Shown here: one piece after another, positions 63,919-64,000 of the stretch | Layout of the letters: each line of letters starts with the position of its first letter | Numbering within the stretch: position 1 is the first letter of the stretch | Assembly: GCA_020635955.1 (NCBI GenBank) | Contig: JACJYW010000009.1 | Location: 199,209 to 263,208, forward strand | Origin: Crocinitomicaceae bacterium | Lineage (GTDB): Bacteria > Bacteroidota > Bacteroidia > Flavobacteriales_D > Crocinitomicaceae | Reading direction: 5' to 3' | DNA: 64,000 nt | Notes under the pieces: model-generated | Databases searched by the model: none | The model's input: the letters and a program-made list of their open reading frames with translations, nothing else | What the model was told of the DNA's origin: nothing | Translations under genes and position numbers: made by a program

Positions 63919-63939
63919 CTCCCTTCGACTACGCTCAGG
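63919..63939. repeat. REP-like motif between the two 3' ends
   Basis: Contains CCTTCGACTACGCTCAGG, whose complement CCTGAGCGTAGTCGAAGG is a frequent dispersed sequence in Flavobacteriia genomes as I remember it. Only one copy is in this window. Confidence 0.4.
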
Positions 63940-63961
63940 ATAAACTTCTCGCAGTTAGCAA

Positions 63962-64000
63962 CTAGATCCTCACTCCGATTATACAGATATCGTCTACCTG
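63962..64000 (-). CDS. SpoIIE-like phosphatase, C-terminal end only (runs off window)
   Basis: The last 12 codons plus TAG are visible: QVDDICIIGVRI. This matches the position and pattern of the C-terminus of the SpoIIE protein at 33590 (QIDDVLVMGVRVG), so a PP2C SpoIIE-domain protein is inferred. The body lies outside the window. Confidence 0.55.
   Translation of the reverse strand, partial: QVDDICIIGVRI

Noticed and set aside
1..64000. tRNA, rRNA, riboswitch and transposase genes
   Set aside because: All gene-free intervals were read; none showed a cloverleaf, an rRNA segment, a fluoride or other known riboswitch core, or a transposase frame.

Overview
The window looks like a chromosomal segment of a Bacteroidota bacterium, probably order Flavobacteriales (a Crocinitomicaceae- or Cryomorphaceae-like lineage is a guess). 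The evidence is low-GC DNA, type IX secretion parts (PorQ, a PorE-like protein, and a secreted protein with a C-terminal sorting domain), a Na+-NQR operon, a fused E1 alpha/beta ketoacid dehydrogenase, many OmpA and TPR envelope proteins, few Shine-Dalgarno sequences, and TAnnTTTG-type -7 promoter boxes. The LpxB and LptG-family genes indicate a lipid A-bearing outer membrane. I saw no rRNA, tRNA, CRISPR array, transposase or phage module. No gene-free stretch exceeds 300 bp; the longest are 50752-50995 (244 bp) and 25969-26206 (238 bp).

Layout. 1-4.2 kb: 3' part of tgt, an LptG-family permease, a hotdog thioesterase and an isochorismate synthase in tight 1-2 bp junctions, then a convergent OmpA protein. 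4.2-6.3 kb, minus strand: PorQ, a small lipoprotein and a YfcE-type phosphoesterase. 6.3-12.7 kb, plus strand: truA, def, a TPR lipoprotein, a deacetylase-like protein, a FemAB/GNAT-like protein, an SDR, upp, a membrane protein and a YjjG-type HAD phosphatase. 12.8-18.9 kb: complete nqrABCDEF, preceded by a 7-1-7 palindrome and closed by a terminator. 18.9-28 kb: acs, a T9SS cargo protein, PAP2, crcB, rho and a phosphohexomutase. 28-38 kb: a TPR protein, a PorE-like protein, a second OmpA protein, a 7TM SpoIIE phosphatase and a DPP4-type peptidase. 38-46 kb: E1 alpha/beta, a GT-C-like membrane protein, an outer-membrane beta-barrel receptor and an NlpC/P60 protein. 46.8-52 kb: lpxB, a SpoIID protein, two four-helix-bundle (S23-type) genes, and two short SSB paralogues that flank one of them. 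52-64 kb: YceI, alkaline phosphatase, apbE, a 2250-residue repeat protein, an FAD oxidoreductase, murQ, and the 3' end of another SpoIIE-like gene at the window edge.

How the genes connect. ApbE, encoded 8 bp after the giant gene, belongs to the family that attaches FMN to NqrB and NqrC. Both subunits here keep a Thr in the expected setting (NqrB Thr221, NqrC Thr208). PorQ and the PorE-like protein would serve export or anchoring of cargo such as the 21934 protein.

Most unusual content: (i) the 2250-residue exported protein, with about 23 TPR-like repeats, a 54-residue acidic tandem repeat and a C-terminal domain; (ii) three loci where a short copy of a gene's 3' end lies downstream of the intact gene, two of them differing from the intact copy only at synonymous sites; (iii) a four-helix-bundle gene bracketed by 17-bp inverted repeats whose core recurs downstream of truA; (iv) an ssb / four-helix-bundle / ssb gene trio.
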